In this document: positions 23,928 through 34,451 of the stretch, piece after piece
Layout: every line of letters starts with the position of its first letter
How positions within the stretch are numbered: the stretch's first letter is position 1
Source of the DNA: Epichloe hybrida
Lineage: Eukaryota > Ascomycota > Sordariomycetes > Hypocreales > Clavicipitaceae
Reading direction: 5' to 3'
DNA: 64,000 bases
Assembly (NCBI GenBank): GCA_019022495.1
Contig: JAFEKR010000020.1
Span: forward strand, 620,001 to 684,000
Notes under the pieces: model-generated
Told to the model about the DNA's origin: nothing
The model's input: only the letters and a program-made list of their open reading frames with translations
The model's database searches: none
Position numbers and translations under genes: made by a program

Positions 23928-25187
23928 TCACAATGACGTCCCAAATCCCAACGCACAGACACATCGTCCGAATCCAGATTCACTCAAACACACACACATC
24001 CCCCCCCGTCGCCTCGAAGACGACGACGGCGGCGGCGGCGGCGGCGGCGTAGCCAGCCAATCCTGCTGCGCGTCTCCCGGCGTCCCCTGACGATGGTCAT
24101 GATGCGCAGGAGATGACGACCTACGCTGCCGCCTGCGAATCCTCGCCAATCCCACCACGGCCCTCGCCACCCTGTCCGTCGAGCCCTGACCGACACAATA
24201 GGCCAGGCCGTCCAGAAACGTCCCCAGCGGCTGGGCCGTCGTGGCCGTCGTATCGCACTCGTCGTCGTCATCCCCCGTCAGGTCAACCATGTCGACGAGC
24301 CGGACGTCGTCGTCATCGTCGACCGTCACAACACCTTGCTCCCCCATCCTGGCAACCTTGTACTCCATCTCGACCAGCCTGTCCTTCCAGCAGAGCGCAA
24401 TATCCACCCCCGTCAGCTCGCACAGCCGGCTGACGTAGGCGGCGCACGCGCGGCAGTTCCTCTTGGAGAAGTAGATTTCGAACCTGAACCCGCGCCTATT
24501 AATACTCGCGCCCGGCGTCGTCGTTATCCTGCGCCGCAGCCTCGCCAGCGCCTCGGGCGTAACCCCGCCGCCGATGCCGATGCCGAACATGCTCAGCAGC
24601 GTGTAGACGGCGTGCGTGGCCAGCTTCACTTCTACGTGGCTCGCGCGGAATATGCCCGGGCGGCCGCCGCGCGTGAGCCGGTCGAAGGGGTGGCCGAGGC
24701 GGATTCCCATGAGGGACGAGAGGCTGATGACGCGGCTGGCCCAGAGGGCGTTGGGTAGCACCGAGGGCTGCTGGCTGGCGTCGAGGAGGTCGCCTTCTGG
24801 GCCGTGGCCGTGGCCGCTCTCGGCCCACGCGAGGACGGTGCGGGTGGTGGTGGTGGTGGTGTGCGGGTTAGTGTTGTCACCGGGGGGAGGGACGAGGGCG
24901 AGGAAGCCCGTTGTTTTCTTGGTGAGGCTCGTGAGGATGGTGGCGGCGGGGAAGAGCGAGGGCGCGCGGGAGTGGGTGAATGTTATGGCGAGGTTGGGCC
25001 CGAGGACGTGGGTGGTGAGGGAGGCGGTGGCTGGGTTGATGGTGTTGTGGAAGTAGATGTTTGCGGGGGCTGAGAAGGCCGAGTCGAATTGTGGTGGTGA
25101 TGGTGGTGGTGGTGGTGTTGACGGCGTCTGTTGGTCATGATTCGCCTGGGGGGGTGTGGGAAGTGGTGTGCGCGGGTTGGCGTCCAT
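23928..25187 (-). CDS. Uncharacterised protein, possible deaminase-like fold
   Basis: One exon, 419 residues, start at 25187. The N terminus is Pro-rich and the C terminus is low-complexity (acidic patch, then Pro/Ser/Arg). Between them is an ordered core. HVE (residues 184-186, in ASHVEVKLATHAVY) is followed about 60 residues later by EIYFSKRNCRACAAYV with C245-x2-C248, then ELTGVDIALCW. An HxE on a helix followed by strand-CxxC-helix-strand is the zinc-site order of the cytidine deaminase superfamily, including the catalytic glutamate. I do not recognise a named family, so the deaminase reading is inference from motif order. Alternatively it is an unrelated zinc-binding fungal protein. Its 3' end meets the minisatellite; its 5' side is a 0.86-kb gap. 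Confidence 0.6.
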   Translation of the reverse strand: MDANPRTPLPTPPQANHDQQTPSTPPPPPSPPQFDSAFSAPANIYFHNTINPATASLTTHVLGPNLAITFTHSRAPSLFPAATILTSLTKKTTGFLALVPPPGDNTNPHTTTTTTRTVLAWAESGHGHGPEGDLLDASQQPSVLPNALWASRVISLSSLMGIRLGHPFDRLTRGGRPGIFRASHVEVKLATHAVYTLLSMFGIGIGGGVTPEALARLRRRITTTPGASINRRGFRFEIYFSKRNCRACAAYVSRLCELTGVDIALCWKDRLVEMEYKVARMGEQGVVTVDDDDDVRLVDMVDLTGDDDDECDTTATTAQPLGTFLDGLAYCVGQGSTDRVARAVVGLARIRRRQRRSSSPAHHDHRQGTPGDAQQDWLATPPPPPPPSSSSRRRGGMCVCLSESGFGRCVCALGFGTSL

Positions 25188-26044
25188 TGTGTTGATGGGG
25201 ACGGGATGTTGTTGTCTTTAAGCTGGATGTTTTTCTTGTTTTGGAAACTTGTATGTGTTGAAAAATGAGAGGACCGTGAGACTTGAGAGAGAAGCGAGTC
25301 CAGGTCTGTGTGATCTTGTTTACAGAAATGGCTGGTGTTGGAGTTGAATCGGGCGCTTCTAGAAATCGATGTTGTAGTGGACACAAGTACGAGGGGTTGA
25401 TTCGAGTTTCTCTCAGCTGCAACCAGAAAAGAAATGGCGGAATACAAGTTGAATCCGTTGACTAGAGGTTTTTTCTTGCCTGTGCGAGGTGGGTGGTATG
25501 TGAACAAGCAGAAGGCGTGTGTGAAGGCGTCGTGACAAACTCACGGCCGTGCTTGCGCGCACTGCAAAGGAAACGCATGCTAAAGTGCGAACGAGGCGGG
25601 ATGTTGAGTGAGACCTGGTCTGGTGTTGAGCCGTCTGCCAGCTGTAGCCTGTTTTGATTTCATCAGACCGATGAAACAAAGGTGTAGAGAGCAGCACTTT
25701 TCTACACGAGTGAGCGTCGCAACACGCGTCATACATAGCCACGGCAAAAGAGTCTGAAACGTAAAAAGTCGACGGGTCCAATTGATCAAACCGAATGACC
25801 CAAGTCGGGGGAATCTCATTCATACATGTCAAATTCTAAGACCCAGACGCCCAAGTAAAAAAAAAGAGGCTCCATTGCCGTGCCATATTTTGCTTTCCCG
25901 GAGAGCAAGAATAAAACAAAACGTGACCCCTAGACGTGGCAAGTAGTTTTCTTTCCCAAAAGTAATGGTCATGACCTATTTGAAATAGAACCATTTCCTG
26001 TCCTAACCTTGTTTTTTACGTTCCCAGCATCGAAAAAGGAGAAT
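25188..26044. other. Intergenic between two minus-strand genes
   Basis: 0.86 kb with no supported gene. It should include the promoter of the deaminase-like gene and the 3' flank of RPS19, including an A-rich run near 25857-25865. Confidence 0.55.
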
Positions 26045-27076
26045 TTACTCGTCATCCTCATCATCCTCCTCCTCCTCAGCCTCAGCAGTGGTCTGGGCAA
26101 TACGATCCAAGTCACGCTGGCCGGACTGGGTGATGCGGCGGCCGCCCTTCTCCTCGTCCTGCTCAAGGACGCCAATCTTCTCGAGGGCTTGCATTATCTT
26201 GCGGTCGACGGAGCCAGAGGCGTCGACGTGGCGAGAGGGGCGGGCGCCGCGGTTCTTGGCAGTGCCGTGGACCTTGCGGAGACGGCCGACACCAACGGTC
26301 TTGCGCAGGTAGACGTGGCGGGCGACGGAGGCGGCGCGGACGTAGAACCAGTCGGCGTTCTGGGGGGGCAGCTCCTTGGCCGGACCAGTCTTGACGGTAT
26401 CAACCCAACCTAGATGCTTCGTTAGTACAAGAGCCGTCCGTCCGTTCGTTCTGAAAGGTCCAGGAAAAAAAAAACAAAGAAAAAAAAACAGAAAGTCGAG
26501 AAAATCAATACATACCAGGGTGTGGCAGCCTGCCCTGACGCTTCAAGAACTCAGCATAGGAGTTGATGAACTTTTGCGCCTGGAGACAAAGAAACCCATT
26601 AGCATCATTCCGTCTTCAGAAGTCTTGCGACTCCCTCGCGCCTGCTCCTCAAATTTCCAGATCGTGCCGTGAGCCCCTCGTATACTAGTGGATCGCGATG
26701 CGACTTCTGACGTTGTCCGCTCGCAAGATCAGTCTCCATCACGTCACGAGGTTTATTTCGTACACGTTTCAAGATCTCGACTCATTGCGTCGGTGTCGCA
26801 CATCGTCGGCCATGGTTGGTAAGCATGATTCGTAGAGGTCCGAGGGGTCTCTTGCTGATCACGGAATGTATGGGTTTCAAGTCGAGAGGGGTCGTCGTTC
26901 GTTGGAGAGTGAACAAAAAGCGGTCATCGACGAAAGCCGCAAACTCCCGTCCAGGTTTCGCGCAAGGCATGTTGACGATGGGGGAGTTTTTTTTTGCCTT
27001 CTCAATGCATGATTGGGTTTTGGTTCGGGGAGAAGGGACCTACATCAACATCGCGAACAGTGATTCCGCCAGCCAT
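26045..27076 (-). CDS. RPS19: 40S ribosomal protein S19
   Basis: Three exons on the minus strand: 27076-27044 (MAGGITVRDVD), 26579-26516 (AQKFINSYAEFLKRQGRLPHP plus one base) and 26409-26045; 153 residues in all. Introns are 27043-26580 (464 nt, GTAGGT...CTCCAG) and 26515-26410 (GTATGT...TCTAG). The protein is a complete eS19, with WVDTVKTGPAKELPPQNADWFYVRAASVARHVYLR split over the second join and a Glu/Asp-rich tail. eS19 sits in the 40S head and is needed for 18S rRNA maturation. The long first intron after a very short first exon is common in fungal ribosomal protein genes. I looked in the large intron for C/D snoRNA boxes and found none. Confidence 0.96.
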
Positions 27077-27649
27077 TTTGTCGGTGTTGAGAGGAAGTGG
27101 GTGATGGAATGGTGGTTGGAGGTTGCGTTGAAGCGTCAGGTGCCGTGCCAATTGACAGTTCGTGGTGGTGTTTCGCTCAGGCAGGTGAACTTTCTTTCGA
27201 TTTAGTGCTAGGGTTTCGAGACCCTAGTGGAGACTGATTAATTGGATGACTAAGGACAGCCGTCAATCAGCCGTGCGACTTCACGGTGGGCACGCTCGGG
27301 TAAGTGGGTCCATTGACAGAGCGTACAAGACATGATGCCGGACCTTGCAACTTGCTTAATCCTTGCTTCCGACAGAAAATAGCATTCTTCATGAACGCGG
27401 AACCACACACGAGATTGTATAAGAGGGCAATACTGTAGCAATTGGTATCATTTCATCACTGAACAGCTGAAACCGCTCGGACGATTATTCGCCATTGGTT
27501 GCAATCTCATCGGATTAGTCCATTAAAGTAGGTACACATTGTCTCGAATATAAACATTCGTTTCATACCCAACGCGATTGATGCCGGCGTGCTCCCATGA
27601 ACCCATAAAACTCATATCATCTTCTGTGAAATATTCTCAATCTTCAAAC
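27077..27649. other. RPS19 promoter and ZIP 3' flank
   Basis: No gene. Contains the RPS19 promoter, including the palindrome at 27208-27227, and presumed 3' untranslated sequence of the ZIP gene. Confidence 0.6.
27208..27227. promoter_or_regulatory. Telo-box-like palindrome upstream of RPS19
   Basis: CTAGGGT, then YTCGAR-type centre, then ACCCTAG: two 7-bp arms facing each other, 132 bp upstream of the RPS19 start codon. AAACCCTA/TAGGGTTT elements are known in ribosomal protein promoters of plants and of fungi that use Tbf1-like factors. The link here is inference. Confidence 0.45.
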
Positions 27650-28771
27650 TTATGCCCATTTAGCCAACAGCGCCATGATTGCCACCCCAAAGGAAACGCA
27701 ACCAAAAGCAAACAGCTGGATCTTGAGCGGCGCGCGGCGCATGTGGGGGTTGAACATGAACTCGTGAGCGAGCAGCTCGACGAGACCGGTATACATGAGG
27801 ATGCCGGCGGAGATGGAGTCGAAGATGCCGTTGATAAGCTTCTGAATGGCAGCGTTCTGAGGCTTGGCACCTATACCGGCGGCAATACCAACGGGGGTGG
27901 ACAAGGCAAATCCAATTGCCAAAACAAACGGCAGCCATTGCTTGCCAGATGGCCATTCGGCGACGGCAATTCGAGATCCCAGACCGAGACCTTCAAACAT
28001 TTGGTGGAAGACCAAGACGACAAGGAGAATTTTGAGATCGTCTGAGCCAGTAGTGCCGAGCGTCAGGCCAATAAAGATGCTGTGGAAGATGACACCGAAT
28101 TCAAGAATGAAGATGGCCGTCAGCTGAGACGAGAGCGAGGTGTGCGAGTCGCCCTCCTTGTGGTCCTTGCGGTGTGCAAGATGATCTTCGCCACCAGGTG
28201 GGTAGCTCACGTCGTCCGGTCGTCCAGGAATGGTGGTCTGGTCGGGGCCACGAAGAGCTCCGTGACTCTCGACGTCGTGCGAGCAAGGCTCAGCATCAAC
28301 GCTCTTCCCCTTTGCAGACGTGGTTGGCTTCTTGAGCGCCAGGACTTCATTCAGGTCAGAGTTGGAGTCGGAACCGGTGCCGTGGCTGTGCGAGGAGTCG
28401 TCGTCGTCGTCGAACCGTGCCACCATCAACTCAATAAAGAACATGACCATAACAGTCATTAGGGCAATGCAAAGCGCCCAGGGGTATTTTCCCAGCCACC
28501 GCTCCTTCACACAGTCGTCGCCGAGTTGATCTATCGCCGGGTCCAACAGATGCATCCACGCCGTTGCTATGATGACGCCTGTACCTATGTATTTGCAAAT
28601 GAAAAAGGTGAATTTGGGAACGTGCATCTTGCTCTGTCGAGCCAAGAGCACCGGAGTGAGAGCTCCCACGAGAGAGGCTACAAGAATGATGAAGATGGAC
28701 CCAATGCGAAGGCCCTGCATGCCGAGATCAACGGGTTCCCCATCGCAGTTATTCGTATTTGCGTCGGCCAT
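27650..28771 (-). CDS. ZIP family zinc/iron transporter
   Basis: One exon, 373 residues, taking the methionine at 28771 (MADANTNNCDGEPVDLGMQG), which sits about 20 residues before the first membrane segment as in Zrt1-like proteins; an upstream ATG at 28897 gives an unconvincing extension. Three membrane helices are followed by a cytosolic His/Asp-rich loop (ARFDDDDDSSHSHG, DHLAHRKDHKEGDSH) and five more helices. The ZIP signature is present: EFGVIFHSIFIGLTLG and VLVFHQMFEGLGLGSRIA hold the metal-binding His and Glu. It should import zinc or iron across the plasma membrane. Fungal Zrt genes are often controlled by a Zap1/ZafA factor, but I saw no clear site. Confidence 0.93.
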   Translation of the reverse strand: MADANTNNCDGEPVDLGMQGLRIGSIFIILVASLVGALTPVLLARQSKMHVPKFTFFICKYIGTGVIIATAWMHLLDPAIDQLGDDCVKERWLGKYPWALCIALMTVMVMFFIELMVARFDDDDDSSHSHGTGSDSNSDLNEVLALKKPTTSAKGKSVDAEPCSHDVESHGALRGPDQTTIPGRPDDVSYPPGGEDHLAHRKDHKEGDSHTSLSSQLTAIFILEFGVIFHSIFIGLTLGTTGSDDLKILLVVLVFHQMFEGLGLGSRIAVAEWPSGKQWLPFVLAIGFALSTPVGIAAGIGAKPQNAAIQKLINGIFDSISAGILMYTGLVELLAHEFMFNPHMRRAPLKIQLFAFGCVSFGVAIMALLAKWA

Positions 28772-30982
28772 GATTGGTGTTTGCTGCACCTTGGGAACGG
28801 CGAAATGCTGGTTATGAGAATAGTCCACGTTGATGGCAGCCGCAAACGTGTTGGCGGTCTTTGTTCTTCTCTCACCACTCCAACAGCTTATAGACACTCC
28901 AAGTCTTTTCTCTCAGATTCGTCCGCTTCACCCTCTTCGCGCGGCGAACGACAGCAGGAACAAGCTTTGTTTCCTTCTACTTTCGAGACAACGGGTTGCT
29001 GGTACAGAGATGAGGCACAGTGGTGGGTGTGTAAACAGGTCTTATAACCCTTTGCTCTGTGACTCGAGGGTCTTGAGCCGGTACGAGCGTTCGGCCGTTT
29101 GACTAGGAAGTAGGCGCACACCAGCAAGGCACACAATACCTTGATGGACTCTTCGAGCCAGGGTATGGTCCACCGAATCCCAACTCTTCAGCCACGGGTA
29201 ATGCAATAAAGAAGCAATCGGCAGAATGTTGCCGAGTGTGGCCCTCGATGCGGCTCTGGTGATATGAATGAGGCCCGGTCTGCGGGACGGGAATTGGTAC
29301 TCGAACAAGCGGTTCTTCAAACTTGCAGTGGTGCTGGTCGTTTAAAATATGTAGATGAGGGGAGAGAAATGGTTGGCGGAACTTGCGACAGCGGCGACAC
29401 TTTGATTGCCAGCATAGATTGGCGGTGCTGGGGAAGCAGTGAACCACAACTTTAGAATGAAACGCTCCCCGTCGCTTTCTGCAAGTATGAAGTATGAGAC
29501 GTTGGTCTAGGACGTGGACAAAGGTCGAGTGGAACCTGGGGACGTGCTGTACAGCACGTATTGTCAGGACCGCATCCGGGGCATGTACGGATTTATGTGT
29601 ACAGTCAATGCGAGGACATCGCAGACGGACCCGTCGCGTGAACCTTGATGGCCAAGTCGAGGTTCAGCCGTGGCTGTTGCGGTAATTAAGGTTACGACGT
29701 ATGGAACTGGGTCCGCGCCAAAAAGTCTGCCAATGCCAATCTAGCGACTTCTTTTTCTTCGCCATCACGGACGAGTTCGTTTGGGTTCCAATACAACTTT
29801 TTACCAAACTTGTCATCATCTCCCGCGAAATCACGGCGCCTTTATTTCAGATGGCATCCTCGAATGTAGAATGTACTGCACCTGATTGGTGGTGCACAAC
29901 TCGAAAGTGCAGGCACGCCCGAAAACGGCAAAATGGTAACCATCAAGGTCCTCGCCAGCCAGCTCCACCCATTTTCTTGCAGTTTGCCAACAACAAGCAG
30001 GGCGAAGAGGTCTGTGAGTCTATGACCCAGATTTCCAAGGCACCCGCCCGCCCCTTCACGGAAAAATTCTCTCTTCGTCCAACTTCGTGGCACGAAGCGT
30101 CCTAGGAAGAGACCAGGCCAGACTACGGAGTATGCATGTTATATTTATAACCTCGAAACAATAGCGTCGGTATTAAGAATGAGTTGGATGCATTGATTGC
30201 TGCGCGACGAAGCAACCTTGTGGACGAAAAACAATTGGCCGGCTCGCATAGACCAACATCTCCCAAGGCGGTCGTGCTGATGCGAAGAGGGCCTCGATTC
30301 TGTCGGGAATTTGATCAGGTCACGTGTATCTGTGCAACACTGCAGAGGTGCCATGGTTTTTGCACAAGAACCTGCACAAGGCTGAAGATCCCGCTCGTGC
30401 TGTACGACGATCCTACGCCCGGCCCCTATGTTAACCAGCGTGGATGCTTTCACGAGCCACGTGAAAAAAAAACGTCGATATTTCGGGCTAGCAAACTACA
30501 GGAGAGTCTCTCCAGTTCTACGTCTCTTTTGTGGTCGAACCACGGACCAAGTTGCCGTGATGTAAACATAATAGCGGCTGGCCCATGTAGCTGTTGCCAA
30601 TCTTGGAGACGCTAGCGAAACAAGATGTGCGCCATTGGTTTGACAATGAGAAGCTAAAAGATAGTACAAATGACAGGTACATCGGACATTTGAGAAGCTG
30701 ATGGTCCCATGCGCGCCACAACACCAATCTGAAAGAGTTGAAAGGATGATGCAGATTGACTAGACGCGTGAAGTAGTTTGTGGCAAGTTGTAACACAACG
30801 CTGAAGTTGTTGACGTCTATCTAGGATGAGGATGTCCGCTATTGAGCCTGAGCCACGTGACAAGTCCGCGTCCCGCTCAGCCAGACAGCATCGAATCGTA
30901 ATAATAATACCTCAACCACCATCCCGTTGCAGTATGCTACTCCCTCGCACAGCCAGACTATTTTCAGTTCATCCGATTCGGA
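28772..30982. other. Long intergenic region, ZIP to GT90
   Basis: 2.2 kb between divergent genes with no supported coding region. Contains a perfect 18-bp palindrome at 29542-29559. Base composition becomes more AT-rich towards the GT90 gene. Open frames here are short and without recognisable features. Confidence 0.55.
29542..29559. repeat. Perfect 18-bp palindrome
   Basis: ACGTGCTGTACAGCACGT reads the same on both strands. It lies about 770 bp upstream of the ZIP start codon. It could be a dimer binding site, but no factor is recognised. Confidence 0.5.
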
Positions 30983-33571
30983 ATGAAGACACGACTGAAT
31001 CAGGTGGAACCTATCTTGTACGCCACTTGGGGCGCCACCCTGTGTGCTGCTACATCTCTATTTCTACAGTCCCGAAAGATTGAGCTTCCATCCGAAATTA
31101 CTTGTTGTGCGTTTTTGCTCATCCTCAGCCGTGTTGTCGCATTCAAACAAGTTCGGCCTCGCGTCACGCAGTCGTCTGCCTTGCCATGGATTACTGCCAC
31201 ATGCGTGGCTATAGCCAGTCTCTGCCTCGCAGAAGGCAACAGCCTTATTTTCCTTGTGAGTGCATGACCTGGCCTGCTACTTGTTTGCTGGTTTGAGTAA
31301 CGAGCGTAATCATTGCAGCCGTTGTTATTTCCGCCATGTGCTTTTTTCAGAGGCGAAGTATCTCTGGACAAGAACCTTGAAAGTGGAAATACAAATACTC
31401 CGATAGCACACCTTCATCTCAACAAGCTAGCCAAGTGGGAACTAGTCCTAACCGCGCTGTGCTGCGTGGCGTCCCTCTATCCCGCCAGAATTCACGACAT
31501 GGTCCTTTCTGCTATTGCGACTCTTGCTTTACTTACGGTCATGTTGATCCAATCACGTTCAGCAAATCATCCAGTCTCGTCAGACTCGCATAGTGCCATG
31601 TTTGGGACCTTGAAACCGCTTGCATTGCGCATTATTGCCACTCTTTGCTGTGTGATAGCACTGCAGACCGCCTTTTTTGGGCACTCGCCTGTCAGTATCT
31701 TGTCTGTGGCGCTACTCGGCTCCGTGAAGGCCTTCTCGTGGTACTGCATTTTGATACTGGTAAGTCCACGGTGTTTTCTCCCACGTCCGGTATGCCAGTA
31801 TGCTCATAATGTATAGTCTCAATGGGCATCATGGATCGTTGCCCCATCTGTATGGACCTTTGCCATTGTGTGCACTAGCGCCTACTCTCCACAGCATTCT
31901 ATATGGAGGACGTGTCTACACATGATTGCCTGCCTTTTAAGTCTCAGACAATTGGTTCAGACAATACCCAAGTCATTCACCGGTCGCACGACGCTTTGGG
32001 CATTGTATGTCATCGCTCTGGCCCCTTATATAGCAACTCAGTGGCTCACTCTCTCAACGCGACATGGTGTATCTGAACGCTACCAGTTGACTCATCCAGT
32101 GGAGCTCTTGATTCGAAAAGCGAAGGCTGATTTTGAGACTTTTCGCTTGCAACAGTCGGAGACTTATGAAGCAGCTTCGAAAGAATACAAGCGCAGATAT
32201 GGCCTAGAACCTCCCGATGGGCTTGAATCTTGGTACAATTTTGCAAAAATGCACAACTCGGTTGTCATCGACGACTTTGATACCATGTACCATGGAATCG
32301 CGCCGTTCTGGACACTGACTGGTCGGGAGTTCGTCGATGTACAAAAACAGCTGAAGCAAGTGCCCGACAGTGACTTATGGTCTTGCAATTTCTCTGGACC
32401 CAGTGGTCACGCAAATTGCGTCCACCCGTGGAGATATTTCGATCGGAATGTTGGAGCATTGCTAGATATAGTGCCTCAGGACGTGCGTCGAAGTCTGACA
32501 AACGTGTCCTTTCTTGTCAACCATCTTGACGAGCCAAGGGTCATAATACCATCCAGCACGTCACCCAAAGGAGCACGCCATCGATCGTCATTGCATCAGA
32601 CGGATCTCAAGCACAAGTCTGCTTGGAGCAAGCTCACAGAGTCGTGCATCGGAGTCAAGGGCCAGAGTGTCGCTGAAGATGGTGAACACTGGCTTCCCTT
32701 TGTCCGTAACAGGACAGCGGCCTTGGATCTGTGCCACCATGACGAATACAGGCATATGCACGGCCTCTTCCAAAGCCCAACGTCACTTGTGGTGATAGAG
32801 GGTCTTGCGCCAGTTCTCTCAACAGGTTCTCCATCGACAATGGGAGACATACTTCTTCCTAGTCCAGCATATTTTACTGAGTCCGAGTTTCGATATAATG
32901 AAGCAGACGACCGCGACTGGACACGGAAGAAGAACAACCTCTATTGGGCTGGCTCTACATCCGGCGGATACGCAGGCAAGGATTGGCAACAATTTCATCG
33001 TCAGAGATTCGTCAGCTTTGTACAAAACTCAAATAAACGCCGATTTTTCCATCTGCGCGAGCATGAAGGCTCTTTTACTAGAGTAGCCTCATCATTTCTT
33101 AACACAAAACTATATAATGTCATGTTTACAAGAGTGAATCAATGCGAAAGAAGACATTGTAGAGAACAAGATATGTTCTTCAACATTGGACCTTGGGCAG
33201 GCAAAGATGAAGCACTTCAGTCGCGACTAGTCTTTGATCTTGATGGAAACGGGATTAGCGGGCGATACTATAAACTACTAGCTTCGAAATCAGCCCCGCT
33301 AAAACAAACATTATTGCGGGAGTGGCATGATGATCGCCTGGTACCATGGGTTCATTACGTTCCCGTGAGTCAGCACATGGATGAGCTTCCGGAGCTAACA
33401 TCGTTTCTCGCTTCTTCAGAACTCGGACAACAACGAGCGAGAGAGGTCGCCGAGCAGGGACGGGAATGGGCATCTAGGGCATTACGTGAGATTGACGTCG
33501 CGGTATACGTTTATCGTCTCATGCTCGAGCTCGCAAGGTTACAGGATGTACATAGGGAGAGGCTAGCTTGA
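30983..33571 (+). CDS. Membrane-anchored GT90 (CAP10-like) glycosyltransferase
   Basis: Three exons: 30983-31255, 31319-31759 and 31817-33571, about 822 residues. Introns are 31256-31318 (GTGAGT...TTGCAG) and 31760-31816 (GTAAGT...TATAG), both phase 0. The first 310 residues or so form a series of hydrophobic segments (for example ELVLTALCCVASLYPARI and LRIIATLCCVIALQTAFFG), so the N terminus is polytopic. The rest is lumenal GT90: WYNFAKMHNSVVIDDFDTMY, then NNLYWAGSTSGGYAGKDWQQFHRQRFV, KDEALQSRLVFDLDGNGISGRYYKLLASKSAPLKQT and WVHYVPVSQHMDEL, all typical of CAP10/KDELC-type xylosyl- or glucosyltransferases. It probably acts in the Golgi on cell-wall or capsule-like glycans; donor and acceptor cannot be read from sequence. 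Codon use is more AT-rich than in the housekeeping genes. Confidence 0.85.
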
Positions 33572-34189
33572 ATCAACTCCATTCACATCTTGGCAAGAAA
33601 GCGCCGCATTGACGACGCGAGGGAACCTCATTACCACGGCCCCGCGTCTCACCAATGTCGAGGTTCCAGCAACACGGGGCGCTTGCCTGGATCGTCGCGT
33701 CGGCAACTGTACATCTGAAGTCATTCTCTTGACATGGGCCATGGTACAGCGAAGCAAATGCGTTGCGCCATCGCTGCGTGATCGCTGCGTGATCGTGCAT
33801 CTGCCTGCTATTTCATGAGCTCAACGAAGCCAAGCCGACGCACCCCTCCCCGTTGCAGCTTGCTTTCAGGACAAGAGAGAGGGGACAAGTGGCTTTTGCT
33901 TGCTACCAGCGCTAGGCGCTGGGTCTTCTTTTATCGACCCAAGCCTAGAAAGACAATGGCTAATCACGATAAGTGTCGATGGTTGGAAACATGCAAGCAA
34001 GCGCTAACACTGATTACTCGTGCATAACCCAAATAGGAAGTAACCGAGTGCCGATCGTTTTTTTTTGCCAGCCCCTCTCCCCCCGCATGTCTCGGATATC
34101 ATCCACCTGGTTGGTTGGTTTATATGGGGTACGCCGGCTAGAAACCCGAAGGGTTATCTCCACCCTTCGGGTAAGTTAGCCGCCTTTGG
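33572..34189. other. Intergenic, GT90 to solo LTR
   Basis: No supported gene. Ends with a strong hairpin (34135-34182) next to the solo LTR. Confidence 0.55.
34135..34182. repeat. Long imperfect hairpin
   Basis: ACCCGAAGGG (34144-34153) pairs perfectly with CCCTTCGGGT (34163-34172) across a 9-base loop. The stem extends outward, after a few mismatches, through CGGCTA (34135-34140) and TAGCCG (34177-34182). It ends 8 bp before the target duplication of the solo LTR. Confidence 0.65.
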
Positions 34190-34194
34190 GACAA

Positions 34195-34446
34195 TGTTGC
34201 ACCCACAAGGGCATAATTAATCCCTGTCGCACGATAGTCTCGCTACTCAACTAGCTGAGACAAGAGTCCACCCCTAGCTAGTCATTTTCCATGATCTCTG
34301 TAACTGCATAGTACGTTTCAGCACTGTATTAGTACCCCACCTATGGTAGAGGTACTTAGGTATTTAAACCGTAGTCCGCACCCTCTTACAGGGACGGACA
34401 ACTCAATAGAGGTGGTCACATCGAACCCTAGCTTCGCGGTCCAACA
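34195..34446 (-). mobile_element. Solo LTR of the Ty1/copia family found at 52 kb
   Basis: A 252-bp stretch flanked by a 5-bp duplication GACAA (34190-34194 and 34447-34451). Its right edge CCAACA is the complement of the LTR start TGTTGG; the left edge is TGTTGC. Read on the minus strand it aligns with the 234-bp LTRs at 52018 and 57218: TGTTGGACCG, GAAGCTAGG, ATTGAGTTG, GTAAGAGGG, GCGGACTACGGTTTAAAT and CTAAGTACCT follow in the same order. No internal region remains, so it arose by LTR-LTR recombination. It lacks the strong TpA bias of the full element. Confidence 0.85.
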
Positions 34447-34451
34447 GACAA

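Noticed and set aside
26580..27043. Possible snoRNA in the long first intron of RPS19
   Set aside because: No box C (RTGATGA) or paired box D was found on the transcribed strand.
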